Positions 43,934-52,242 of a stretch of 63,442 nucleotides of DNA are shown here, in pieces. The stretch comes from Pirellula sp. GTDB lineage: Bacteria; Planctomycetota; Planctomycetia; Pirellulales; PNKZ01. The position numbers and the translations under genes are program-made. The notes below the pieces were generated by a model. That model worked only from the letters and a program-made list of their open reading frames with translations. It did not search any database and was not told the DNA's origin. The stretch spans positions 1-63,442 of the forward strand of contig PNKZ01000029.1 in NCBI GenBank assembly GCA_013822735.1. Direction: 5' to 3'. Within the stretch, counting starts at the first letter, position 1. Every line of letters starts with the position of its first letter.

Positions 43934-44257
43934 TTACGACTTCGGTTGCGGCAGGACGCGCCGTTGGATATTCGTTTCGATGACGCCGAACGACTTTTCG
44001 TGCCTCTCCAGCGTAATGCCGAGCGCTTGAAACAAGCGCTTCGCCGTGTAGTGGTTGAGCACCAAACGCTTTTCCAGCACGACGGGAATGTGCTGCGTCT
44101 CGGCCGTGGCCGTGTTGAGTCCCAGGTCGATCACGACTTCTTCGGCCGTGTTCGTTACGCGGAAAAAATTGGAGTAGAACGGCTCCATACGCGATTCATC
44201 AATTGCTTGCATCGGGCGCGGGCCTGCGGCGGCCTCGGGGGATTTCTGCTCGGCCAT
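43934..44257 (-). CDS. DUF3467 family protein
   Basis: A 107-residue cytoplasmic protein. The start at 44257 has AGAGGATCC upstream. The body (RMEPFYSNFFRVTNTAEEVVIDLGLN, IPVVLEKRLVLNHYTAKRLFQAL) fits DUF3467, a family of small bacterial proteins with an immunoglobulin-like arrangement and unknown role. It ends 65 bp before the SecA-like gene begins on the same strand, so co-transcription is likely. The link to the SecA-like protein is positional only. Confidence 0.82.
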   Translation of the reverse strand: MAEQKSPEAAAGPRPMQAIDESRMEPFYSNFFRVTNTAEEVVIDLGLNTATAETQHIPVVLEKRLVLNHYTAKRLFQALGITLERHEKSFGVIETNIQRRVLPQPKS

Positions 44258-44375
44258 GGCGGAGGATCCTCTTTCTCGAATGTTCGGGGGGCGGCAACTC
44301 GCGTTGCGGGTCCGATGGTAACGCAAGCCGGCGACCGACTGCAATCGCACTCCCGCCCTCCCCGCCGTGAAAACG

Positions 44376-44411
44376 AAAAAGCCCCGTCGAAAGCCGAGCT
44401 TTCGACGGGGC
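44376..44411 (-). terminator. Terminator of the PH-like membrane protein gene
   Basis: A 13-bp perfect stem on the minus strand, GCCCCGTCGAAAG with CTTTCGACGGGGC, is followed by TTTTTCG. It lies 50 bp after the stop codon of the gene ending at 44461. Confidence 0.85.
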
Positions 44412-44460
44412 CGGGGCGCGAAAAAGGGACTTTCGTCCAAAGATGCCCGCGAGCGAAACG

Positions 44461-45051
44461 TTAGCCGCCGTTCTTTTCGCGAGCTACTTCACACAGCACG
44501 CGACGCAACGTGCTGCGCGAGCCGATGCTCATCCAACCGGTATCGACGATCGTCGGGAACTTGGAGTCGAAGCGAAATAGTTTCAATTGCTGAACGTTGG
44601 AAGGAAGACCCATTTCATCGGTCATCTCCCACGATTCGATATCGTCCCAGGTCATGCGGAAGCCGGCCCAGGCCGGCAGCCAAGCAATACCGCGGCGATC
44701 GACCATGAGACGGCTCGTGAACTCGCGTACGGCCATCACGAACAACACGACGGCGCCGATGATGCCCAGTCCGGCAATGACGGCGATGTTCAGGGCGAGA
44801 CCCGGCGTATCGGGAATCTGCGCCAGGAGAAAGCCGCCGAGCATGCCGGAGAGCAGTCCCCAGGCCACCTTCAAAGATGCTTCGCGGATACGGGCCGGAC
44901 GCATCCGAAACACGGCCGACACCTCGCCTTGCTCGTCGTTGCGTTGCGTTTGCGGACGGCGCGACGAAAGCGATTCCGGCGCGGCGATGCCGCCATGTTC
45001 ATCATCCGGATTCAGTTCAAACTGTGAATCGTTGATTCGTGAAAAGGCCAT
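44461..45051 (-). CDS. Two-helix membrane protein with a PH-like domain
   Basis: A 196-residue protein. A charged, disordered N-terminus (1-55) is followed by two transmembrane helices (about 61-78 and 87-107) and a soluble domain beginning TSRLMVDRRGIAWLPAWAGFRMTWDDIESWEMT. This resembles bacterial PH domains (bPH2), in which a strand-rich domain follows paired helices. The last part (SRSTLRRVLCEVAREK) is helical. Function unknown. It lies between the SbtA-like gene and the DUF3467 gene on the same strand and ends at a strong terminator. Confidence 0.7.
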   Translation of the reverse strand: MAFSRINDSQFELNPDDEHGGIAAPESLSSRRPQTQRNDEQGEVSAVFRMRPARIREASLKVAWGLLSGMLGGFLLAQIPDTPGLALNIAVIAGLGIIGAVVLFVMAVREFTSRLMVDRRGIAWLPAWAGFRMTWDDIESWEMTDEMGLPSNVQQLKLFRFDSKFPTIVDTGWMSIGSRSTLRRVLCEVAREKNGG

Positions 45052-45120
45052 GAGGAGAAACTCCCAATTAACTTCTAGGTCTTATGGAATGGGGGGCGGG
45101 CGGTCGTGCTGCGAATCACA

Positions 45121-45142
45121 CGGCGTTCGTCTGGGAACGCCG
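45121..45142. terminator. Weak hairpin after the SbtA-like gene
   Basis: CGGCGTTC and GAACGCCG form an 8-bp stem 40 bp after the stop codon. No T-run is seen, so it may be a factor-dependent or processing structure. Confidence 0.35.
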
Positions 45143-45183
45143 CGGGCACGCAAGGAGGCGGGGTGTCGTAAACTCTGGAAACG

Positions 45184-46566
45184 TTAGGTCCAGTGCGTCA
45201 CGAGAGCCTTCGCGATGAGCATGTAAACCGGAATACCGATCGTCACGTTGTAGGAGAACGTGAGGCCGAGCGACGCGGCCAACGGCAGCGTGGGGCTGGC
45301 TTCCGGAATGGCCATGCGTTGCACGGCCGGCAGGGCAATGTACGACGCGGCACCGCAAAGCACCGCGAACACGACGTAGGTACCGACTTCCAAGTGGAAT
45401 CCGGTCATGAGCGCGTAACCGTGAGCCATCAGCATGCCGAACGTGGCGAAGACGTTCGGAGCGATCAGCGCGAAGGCGATGAACGGAGCGCCGCCGGCCT
45501 TCAGATCCTTGAGCTTCTGCGAAGCGGTGATGCCCATTTCCAAGAGGAACAAGCAGAGCATGCCTTGGAACAGATCGTACAGCACGATGTCGTATTTCTT
45601 CGTGACTTCGGAGCCTTGCAAGCCGCTGATGAAGCCGATGAGGATGCCGCCGAACAATAGGAAGATGCCCGGGTTCAAAAACACTTCGTGCAGCAATTCC
45701 TTATTGAAGGTCGAACGCTTCGCAGGAGCGATCGGTTTCGACGGCTCCGAGGTCGAGCGCAGAGCGATGTCGTCTTCGGCCTTGAGGGCCTTGGCAAGTT
45801 CGGGGTTGAGGACCGATTCCGGGTCTTCTTCCGGCAGGCCGCCGCCGTGGCCGCCACGTCCGCGATTGCCGTCGAAGCCGCCGCGACGAGCGGTTGTCGT
45901 GTGGCCGCCGTGTGCACCGGCAGTTTCGTAACCGCCGGCACCGGCCGCGACGAGTTCCTCTTCTTGTTGTTCTTCCAAAGCCTTGACTGCGGCGTCGAAG
46001 CTACCGACGGTAGTCGTTGCCCCGTAACCCACTTCGCCGGGCATATTGCCGCGAGCATCCATGCCGCCGTTGCGCATTTTGGCGACGAGGAACAATGCGA
46101 CCAAACAGCCCGGAATCTCCATGACGGCCAACATGACCGGCATATACGAGGCATAAGCGATATGAGCCGCGGCGAGCACGCCGGTGCAGGTGACGAACGT
46201 GCCGGCAGAATCCGAGCCGTAGTAGCCGGCGACGGTTGCGGCGTCGATCTTTCGCAGCTTCGTGAAGCTGCGAAGCGCCCAATACGCCGCGATGCCGATG
46301 ATCGTGTTTGAAACCAGGCCCAGCACCATGAAGCCGACGGCTTGGCCGATGACCGACGAATCGAGCTTCGCGAGTTCTTCGCCGCCGTGCCACCCGATGG
46401 CGAGCAGAAGATAAATCGTCAATGCCTGATAGACCGGCTTCGGAAACTCAAACTTCACCTTCAACACCGGGATCAAAAAGCCCGCGTAAAAGAAGAGCAG
46501 CAGCGGTTTAAACATATTGTGCAAGACATTGTCGGCGAGTTCTGCAAGCATCTTGGCGGGCCTCAT
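45184..46566 (-). CDS. SbtA-family sodium-dependent bicarbonate transporter-like permease with a large insertion
   Basis: A 460-residue polytopic membrane protein of the SbtA (PF05982) family. It has LLLFFYAGFLIPVLKVKFEFPKP, IYLLLAIGWHGGEELA, IDAATVAGYYGSDSAGTFV and, in the second half, GGILIGFISGLQGSE and LFQGMLCLFLLEMGITASQKL. The two halves of the transporter are joined by a cytoplasmic loop. Here this loop (about 165-292) is enlarged with EEQQEEE and a Gly/His/Arg-rich tract, which explains the length of 460 against about 370 in cyanobacterial SbtA. Bicarbonate/sodium symport is the family function; in this heterotroph the substrate is inferred. No sbtB-like regulator gene is adjacent. 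The start could also be the ATG at 46551. Confidence 0.85.
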   Translation of the reverse strand: MRPAKMLAELADNVLHNMFKPLLLFFYAGFLIPVLKVKFEFPKPVYQALTIYLLLAIGWHGGEELAKLDSSVIGQAVGFMVLGLVSNTIIGIAAYWALRSFTKLRKIDAATVAGYYGSDSAGTFVTCTGVLAAAHIAYASYMPVMLAVMEIPGCLVALFLVAKMRNGGMDARGNMPGEVGYGATTTVGSFDAAVKALEEQQEEELVAAGAGGYETAGAHGGHTTTARRGGFDGNRGRGGHGGGLPEEDPESVLNPELAKALKAEDDIALRSTSEPSKPIAPAKRSTFNKELLHEVFLNPGIFLLFGGILIGFISGLQGSEVTKKYDIVLYDLFQGMLCLFLLEMGITASQKLKDLKAGGAPFIAFALIAPNVFATFGMLMAHGYALMTGFHLEVGTYVVFAVLCGAASYIALPAVQRMAIPEASPTLPLAASLGLTFSYNVTIGIPVYMLIAKALVTHWT

Positions 46567-46884
46567 AAAGGAATCTTAAGGAACCGGCGCCCAGCGTCGG
46601 CTGTTACGTTTGTTAGGTGGCACCGACGGCATAGGGGAGTCGACCGCGGCGAAGACTCTTCTCATGCGAACGGCTTTAAGCACGCGTAACGGACTGCCGT
46701 GCAATGCAGGCGTCGTGCCGAGAGGTCGGGTATTACTTGTTCGTAATCCGCTGCCGGTCCGCCTTCCTCGTGCACGGGGCCCGGCTATGCTTGAAAACGC
46801 CTCGACCACCGGGCATTTCTGCGAACGAATCGCGTAATTGTCCGGTGTTCAACGTTTATCGCACGTAGATCGAGGTAAACAGGC
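46567..46884. other. Divergent intergenic region (318 bp)
   Basis: It lies between the SbtA-like gene and the sensor kinase gene and must hold promoters for both. No clear boxes or hairpins were found. The right end has AT-rich patches around the kinase start. Confidence 0.45.
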
Positions 46885-48609
46885 GTGCCGCACAAAATCG
46901 AAAAAAGCGACTCACCGGAAGCCAACTTTTGGACGCGCTTCGTGGCAAGATGCCGGCCACGCGAAAAGTTTTTTGACGCGACTTTTTTCCATATGCTTAA
47001 TTCGCGGCTGCTGCTCAAGATCGCCCTGCCGATGACGGCGCTAAGCCTGTTGTTGCTCACCGTCGGCATCACCGCCGCCTGGCACGTGCAGAAACAACAA
47101 TCGGAAAGCTCCGATCTGATTACGCGCGAAGTGCACGGCCTGATTGCCGCGGAAGATCTCTTCACGACGATGCGCGAGATTCGCCGTGAGCTCGATTTGC
47201 TTCTTCGCACGCACGCCCGCAAGCATCTCGATAATGTGGATGCGTTTCTTATCGATGCCCGCCACCATATCGATGCAGCCCGTGCCGCGGCGCGCACCGA
47301 AGAGGAGTCGAAAATCGTTTCCATCATCGACGACGGTTTTGCGCACTTTCTTGTCGAATACGAAAAGCTGCGCACGCTCCCCAAATCAAACGCGACCGAT
47401 ACGCAATATGCGCGGCTCTGCGACGAAATCCTCACCGACGAAATCCTGGTCCCGGCGCGAAGTTGCATCGACTTCAATACCCACGTCGTCGATCGCACGA
47501 TGGAAGTGGCAAACGTCAACGCCAAGCACATGCGCGTCGGTTTTCTCTTGCTCGGCGTAACCGGCGGCGCGGCGGGCTTGCTCATCGGCCTCAGTTTGGC
47601 GCGGGCTGTCAGTCGCTCGATCGTGCAACTCGACGTTTCCGTGCGTAGCGTGGCCGGTAAGTTGATCGAAGTCGGCGGACCTTCCGGCGGCGCCGTTCGT
47701 ATTTCTCACTACAGCAACGTGCAAAGTCTCAACGTAGGCTTCTCGCACATCGAACGAGAAATCACGCAAGTCGTCGAATTGCTCCATCGGAAGGAAACGG
47801 AGTTGCTCCGCAGCGAGCAGCTTGCCGTCGTCGGTCAGCTTGCCGCAGGCATGGCGCACGAACTTCGCAATCCGCTCATGCCCATCAAAGTGCTGGTGCA
47901 ATCGACCTTGGCGCGCCCGGGCGAAGTATCTTTGCCGCGCCGCCAACTGCAAATCGTCGACGAAGAACTCACGCGCTTGGAGCAATCGATCCAAGCGTTT
48001 CTCGATTTTGCGCGGCCGCCGGAACTGGTGATGAATCGACTTGATGTCGGGGCGATGCTCTTCCAGGCCGTCGACCTCGTGTATCCCAAAGCCCATCAGC
48101 AGGAAGTCGAACTGCATTGCGTGCTGCCGCGCGGCGACTTCTTCATTAACGGCGATCGAACGCAACTGAAGCAGCTGCTCTTGAACCTCCTCTTGAACTC
48201 CATCGATGCGCTTTCCGAGGGGGGGCTCGTCCACATCGTGCTCGAACCCCCGGAGCCGCCGGCCGAACGTCCGTCGCGAGCATCTTCGGTCGATTCCGAA
48301 CAAGACGCGCTCCGCGTCGCGTCCGACGCCGTCCGAGACGACTCGCACCTCACCATTCGCATTTACGACAGCGGTCCCGGCTTTCCCGAAGAGCTCATCC
48401 CCAAGATCTTCGAGCCGTTCGTCACTACGAAAGACACCGGCACGGGCCTGGGGCTGACGATTTGCCGACAAATCGTTCAAGGTCACCACGGCACCATCAC
48501 GGCCCGCAACCGCCGACCGCACGGCGCCGAGTTTTGCATTCGCCTTCCGTATTCGCCGCATGCCGCGGCACCCGCCGAGCGCGCTCTGGCGACGACGTCC
48601 ACAACTTAG
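46885..48609 (+). CDS. Membrane sensor histidine kinase
   Basis: A 574-residue kinase. The GTG at 46885 is preceded by GAGG; an ATG at 46993 is an alternative. Transmembrane helices at about 44-66 and 217-237 enclose a helical periplasmic sensor (about 70-215). A coiled segment leads to the H box AGMAHELRNPLMPIK with the phosphorylated H325. The N box LLLNLLLNSIDA, D box YDSGPGFPEELIPKIFEPF and G box TGTGLGLTICRQIV complete the ATPase domain. An acidic insertion lies between N and D boxes. The gene is followed by a sigma-54 response regulator 28 bp later, so it is the NtrB/ZraS-type partner. Signal unknown. Confidence 0.93.
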   Translation: MPHKIEKSDSPEANFWTRFVARCRPREKFFDATFFHMLNSRLLLKIALPMTALSLLLLTVGITAAWHVQKQQSESSDLITREVHGLIAAEDLFTTMREIRRELDLLLRTHARKHLDNVDAFLIDARHHIDAARAAARTEEESKIVSIIDDGFAHFLVEYEKLRTLPKSNATDTQYARLCDEILTDEILVPARSCIDFNTHVVDRTMEVANVNAKHMRVGFLLLGVTGGAAGLLIGLSLARAVSRSIVQLDVSVRSVAGKLIEVGGPSGGAVRISHYSNVQSLNVGFSHIEREITQVVELLHRKETELLRSEQLAVVGQLAAGMAHELRNPLMPIKVLVQSTLARPGEVSLPRRQLQIVDEELTRLEQSIQAFLDFARPPELVMNRLDVGAMLFQAVDLVYPKAHQQEVELHCVLPRGDFFINGDRTQLKQLLLNLLLNSIDALSEGGLVHIVLEPPEPPAERPSRASSVDSEQDALRVASDAVRDDSHLTIRIYDSGPGFPEELIPKIFEPFVTTKDTGTGLGLTICRQIVQGHHGTITARNRRPHGAEFCIRLPYSPHAAAPAERALATTSTT

Positions 48610-48637
48610 TTAGCATCGCACTTTGAGTCCGCCGAAT

Positions 48638-50122
48638 ATGAAACAGACACTTCTCATCGTCGACGACGAGCCGAATATCCGCCTGAGTCTCGAGGAGAGC
48701 TTGGTTTCGGATACACTCAACGTCGCCAGCGTCGCCGGCGGCAAGGCGGCCCTCGACTTCATTCGCAACATCCGCCCCGACGCCGTCTTGCTCGACGTGC
48801 GCCTGCCCGACATGTCGGGCCTCGACGTCTACGACCGCATTCGCGCGATCGACTCGCGGATTCCTTGCATCATCATGACGGCCTTCGCCAAGACCGACAC
48901 GGCCATCGAGGCGATGCGCCGCGGCGCGTTCGACTACCTCGTGAAGCCGGTCAACTTTCGCCAACTCCAAGCCGCGCTCGAAAAGGCCCTCGATGCCGGG
49001 CGTCTCAGCCACGTGCCGGCCCGCGTCGGCGAAGAAGACGACACGATCGACGCCGACCATATCGTGGGCCTCGCGCCGTCAATGCAAGAGGTTTACAAAA
49101 CGATCGGCCGCGTGGCGCCGCAAGACGCGACGGTGTTGATTCTCGGCGAGAGCGGTACCGGCAAAGAACTCGCGGCCCGAGCCGTCTACCACTACAGCAC
49201 CCGCAACCAAGCGCCGTTCTTGGTGATCAACTGCGCGGCGCTCCCGGAAACATTGCTTGAAAGCGAACTGTTCGGTCACGAAAAGGGCGCCTTCACCGGT
49301 GCCGACCAACGGCGCATCGGCAAATTCGAACAGGTCCACGGCGGCACGATCTTCCTCGACGAGATCGGCGACATGAGCCCGGCCACGCAGGCCAAGGCGC
49401 TCCGGCTCCTGCAACAGCAGCAATTCGAACGCGTCGGCGGCAACACGACGATCCAAACCGACGTGCGCATCATTGCGGCCACCAATCGCGACTTGGCGTC
49501 GATGGTCGAAGAAGGCCGCTTCCGTCGTGATCTTTATTATCGTCTCAACGGCTTCACCATCACGTTGCCGCCGTTGCGCGAGCGCATCGAGGACATTCCG
49601 CTTTTGGCCGATCACTTCCGCAAGCGCTTCAATCGCGAACTGAAGAAACAAGTGCGCTCGATCACCGTCGACGCGCTCGAACTACTGAAGCGTCACACTT
49701 GGCCCGGCAACATTCGCGAACTCGAAAGCGCGATTCGTTTCGCTTTGGTGCGCACGACCGGCGAAGTCATCACGGCGGATTGCTTGCCGGAGACTTGTCG
49801 CAAACAAGAATTGGCGCCGGCGTGGCTTCGCGGGGCCGACGCCGCTCCGCAACTCTCCGCTCCCGACCCGGAACCGGCCGTCGAAGACGCCATCGACAAC
49901 GAGGTCCCTTCCGTCGCCGCGCTGACGCAGCGATTGCTGGCCGATGAATCGAACAACGTCTATCGCGAGATCGGCGCCCACGTCGACCAAGTCGTGCTGG
50001 AAATGGTCATGCGGCACGTCGGCGGCAATCAGCAAGCGGCCGCGGAATACCTGGGCATTTCTCGCATGACGCTGCGTAGCAAGCTGCGTGCGCTCGGCAT
50101 GCTGTCGGAAAAAAACGCCTGA
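48638..50122 (+). CDS. NtrC-family response regulator, sigma-54 activator
   Basis: A 494-residue regulator. The receiver domain (1-115) has the acidic pair at 9-10 and the phospho-acceptor D53 (AVLLDVRLPDMSG). The AAA+ domain (about 140-380) has Walker A ILGESGTGKE, the sigma-54 contact loop GAFTGA, Walker B GGTIFLDEIG and WPGNIRELES. A Fis-type helix-turn-helix (GGNQQAAAEYLGISRMTLRSKL) ends the protein. It activates sigma-54 RNA polymerase when phosphorylated by the kinase encoded just upstream. The ATG at 48638 is used rather than an upstream TTG. Targets are not visible in the window. Confidence 0.96.
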   Translation: MKQTLLIVDDEPNIRLSLEESLVSDTLNVASVAGGKAALDFIRNIRPDAVLLDVRLPDMSGLDVYDRIRAIDSRIPCIIMTAFAKTDTAIEAMRRGAFDYLVKPVNFRQLQAALEKALDAGRLSHVPARVGEEDDTIDADHIVGLAPSMQEVYKTIGRVAPQDATVLILGESGTGKELAARAVYHYSTRNQAPFLVINCAALPETLLESELFGHEKGAFTGADQRRIGKFEQVHGGTIFLDEIGDMSPATQAKALRLLQQQQFERVGGNTTIQTDVRIIAATNRDLASMVEEGRFRRDLYYRLNGFTITLPPLRERIEDIPLLADHFRKRFNRELKKQVRSITVDALELLKRHTWPGNIRELESAIRFALVRTTGEVITADCLPETCRKQELAPAWLRGADAAPQLSAPDPEPAVEDAIDNEVPSVAALTQRLLADESNNVYREIGAHVDQVVLEMVMRHVGGNQQAAAEYLGISRMTLRSKLRALGMLSEKNA

Positions 50123-50590
50123 CGCCCGCCAACCGCCCTGTGCTTGGCGCAAGCAGCGTGCTATACTTACGGCGTAACGAGGTGGTAAGACCGACCTGTC
50201 GTCGCTTCTAAAGCTCGAGTTGGTCGACACGATTGCATCTACGGTAGCGGCCGTTTTTTCCCGGGTTTCGCGGCGTTTTTCGCCCTGCGAGCCGGAAGAA
50301 ACATCTGTCACTCGACCGCGATTCTTGCTTGCCCCCTCCGCCGAACCGCGCGGCTTTCAGTAGCTGCGTCGTGTCCCGAGTTGCGACGTTTCGCAACCCG
50401 ACGAACACGCTTAGGGCTCGGTGCGTAACGGGGTCGACTGCTCACGATGCCGCGCGGCAATAGCTCCGCGCTCTTCCCAGGCAGCGATTATTCGGCGCGA
50501 AACCTTCGCGCCCTCCCTGCGCTTGCCGCGCTCGCTGCCATTGCCGCGAGCCGTAGCCGCTTAGGATCGATGTTCAGAAGAAAGTTGCGA
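50123..50590. other. Long leader region before the RNA helicase gene
   Basis: A 468-bp stretch. An open frame runs in phase with the helicase from 50447, but its 48 codons look non-coding and the family begins at 50591. No ribosome-binding protein gene is seen. DEAD-box helicase genes often have long leaders that control expression at low temperature; this is inferred only. Confidence 0.45.
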
Positions 50591-52120
50591 ATGATTACGT
50601 TTGAAAGTTTGGGCCTCACGGCTCCGGTGCTCGAGGCGCTCAACGCCGAGGGTTACACCACCCCCACGCCGATTCAAGAGAAGGCCGTGCCGCACGTGCT
50701 GGCAGGCCGCGACTTGTTCGGTTGCGCGCAGACGGGCACCGGCAAAACCGCCGCGTTTGCCCTCCCGCTCATCGAGCGGATGCTCGCCAACCCGCAGCAA
50801 CCCGGCCCGCGCCGCTGCCGCGTACTGGTGCTCGCGCCGACGCGCGAACTCGCCGGACAAATTTACGACAGCTTCAAGGCCTACGGCCGCAACGCCAAAA
50901 TCAAGTGCGCGGTGATCTACGGCGGCGTCAACCAACGCCCGCAAGGCACCGCCATGATGCGCGGCGTCGACGTGCTCGTCGCCACGCCGGGCCGGTTGCT
51001 CGATTTAGTGAACCAGCGCCTCGTCGATCTGCGCACCGTCGAATACCTTGTGCTCGACGAAGCCGATCGCATGCTCGATATGGGCTTCATCCACGACGTG
51101 CGCCGCATCGTCGCGATGCTGCCCAAGGAACGCCAAACGCTCTTCTTCTCGGCCACGCTGCCGGCCGAAGTACGCGAACTGGCCAACTCCATGTTGCGTG
51201 ATCCGCTCGAAGTGAAGACGACGCCGCAAGCCACGTCGGCCGAAACCGTCGCCCAATCCGTGTTCCTCATCCCGCAAAAGCAGAAGCGTTCGTTGCTTGT
51301 GCATTTGCTGAAGACGGAAGGAATGAGCCGCGTGATTGTTTTCACGCGCACCAAGCACGGCGCCGACAAGCTCCAACGCGACCTCGAGAAGTCGGGCATC
51401 ACGGCCGCGGCGATTCACGGCAATAAGAGCCAAAACCAACGCGAACGGGCCTTGGCCGCGTTCAAGTCGCAACGCCCGCCGGTGCTCATAGCCACGGACA
51501 TCGCGGCCCGCGGCATCGACGTCGACGGCGTCTCGCACGTCGTGAACTACGAGCTCTCGCACGAGCCGGAAACTTACGTCCATCGCATTGGTCGCACCGG
51601 CCGCGCCGGCATGACCGGCATGGCCGTGAGCTTCTGCGATCACGAAGAGCGTCCTCGTTTGAAGGCGATCGAGCGTTTGATTCGCAAGTCGATTCCGGTC
51701 CGCAACGATCTGCCGGAGTTCCCGACGGTCGACTTCGGCCCCGAGGCCAATTCCGCCGGTCGTGGCGAAGGAAGCATGGGGGGCGGACGACGCGGCAACT
51801 CCGGTCGTCAGGGCCAAGGCAACCGTTCGCGTGGCGGAAGCCGCGGCACGGTGATCGGCGGCGAAGGTGGCGAACGTTCCCGCGGTGGTGACGATCGACG
51901 CGGCAACAGCCGTAGCACGATCCGCCATAAGCACACCCGCGGCGGACACACCGGCGGCCCGCAAGGACAGCGCCAAAGCTCAGGCCAAGACGGTAGCTCC
52001 GCACAATCGCAAGGTTCGCAGGGGGGCGATTCGTCGCAAGGCGGCGGTCAACCATCGTTTGGCGGTACGGCAACCTCCGCCCGACCGCCGAAGCGCAAGA
52101 CCCATCGCCGAGCGCTCTAA
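50591..52120 (+). CDS. DEAD-box RNA helicase
   Basis: A 509-residue helicase of the RhlE/DeaD type. The N-terminal Q motif is present (FESLGLTAPVLEALNAEGY, TPTPIQEKA), with motif I AQTGTGKT, Ia PTRELAGQ, II DEAD (VLDEADRMLDMGF), III SATLP, IV VIVFTRT, V ATDIAARGIDVDGV and VI HRIGRTGRAG. A disordered tail (about 385-509) rich in Gly, Arg, Ser and Gln, including GGRRGNSGRQGQGN, gives RNA binding. It probably unwinds structured RNA during cold adaptation, ribosome assembly or decay. The start at 50591 fits the conserved N-terminus. Two similar terminator hairpins follow. Confidence 0.95.
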   Translation: MITFESLGLTAPVLEALNAEGYTTPTPIQEKAVPHVLAGRDLFGCAQTGTGKTAAFALPLIERMLANPQQPGPRRCRVLVLAPTRELAGQIYDSFKAYGRNAKIKCAVIYGGVNQRPQGTAMMRGVDVLVATPGRLLDLVNQRLVDLRTVEYLVLDEADRMLDMGFIHDVRRIVAMLPKERQTLFFSATLPAEVRELANSMLRDPLEVKTTPQATSAETVAQSVFLIPQKQKRSLLVHLLKTEGMSRVIVFTRTKHGADKLQRDLEKSGITAAAIHGNKSQNQRERALAAFKSQRPPVLIATDIAARGIDVDGVSHVVNYELSHEPETYVHRIGRTGRAGMTGMAVSFCDHEERPRLKAIERLIRKSIPVRNDLPEFPTVDFGPEANSAGRGEGSMGGGRRGNSGRQGQGNRSRGGSRGTVIGGEGGERSRGGDDRRGNSRSTIRHKHTRGGHTGGPQGQRQSSGQDGSSAQSQGSQGGDSSQGGGQPSFGGTATSARPPKRKTHRRAL

Positions 52121-52124
52121 AGTT

Positions 52125-52150
52125 AAAGGCCAGGGACATCGTCCTTGGGG
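52125..52150 (+). terminator. Degenerate terminator hairpin
   Basis: AAAGGCCAGGGAC pairs partly with GTCCTTGGGG around ATC, five bases after the helicase stop. It looks like a decayed copy of the stem at 52184-52207. The T-run is missing. Confidence 0.4.
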
Positions 52151-52180
52151 GAATCGTTAAGTAGTCACGCGCACAACGAA

Positions 52181-52213
52181 AAGGCCCAGGGACGGCTGTC
52201 CCTGGGCTTTATT
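52181..52213. terminator. Terminator hairpin between convergent genes
   Basis: GCCCAGGGAC (52184-52193) pairs with GTCCCTGGGC (52198-52207), followed by TTTATT on the plus strand; the minus strand reads into TTTTCG. It may serve both the helicase gene and the facing FAH-family gene. The stem is identical to that at 37648-37671. Confidence 0.85.
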
Positions 52214-52242
52214 CGCGCGCGTAAGTAATTCGACCTTCGCTG

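Noticed and set aside
50144-50167. Promoter TTGGCG/TATACT before the helicase gene
   Set aside because: The spacing is only 12 bp, too short for a sigma-70 promoter.
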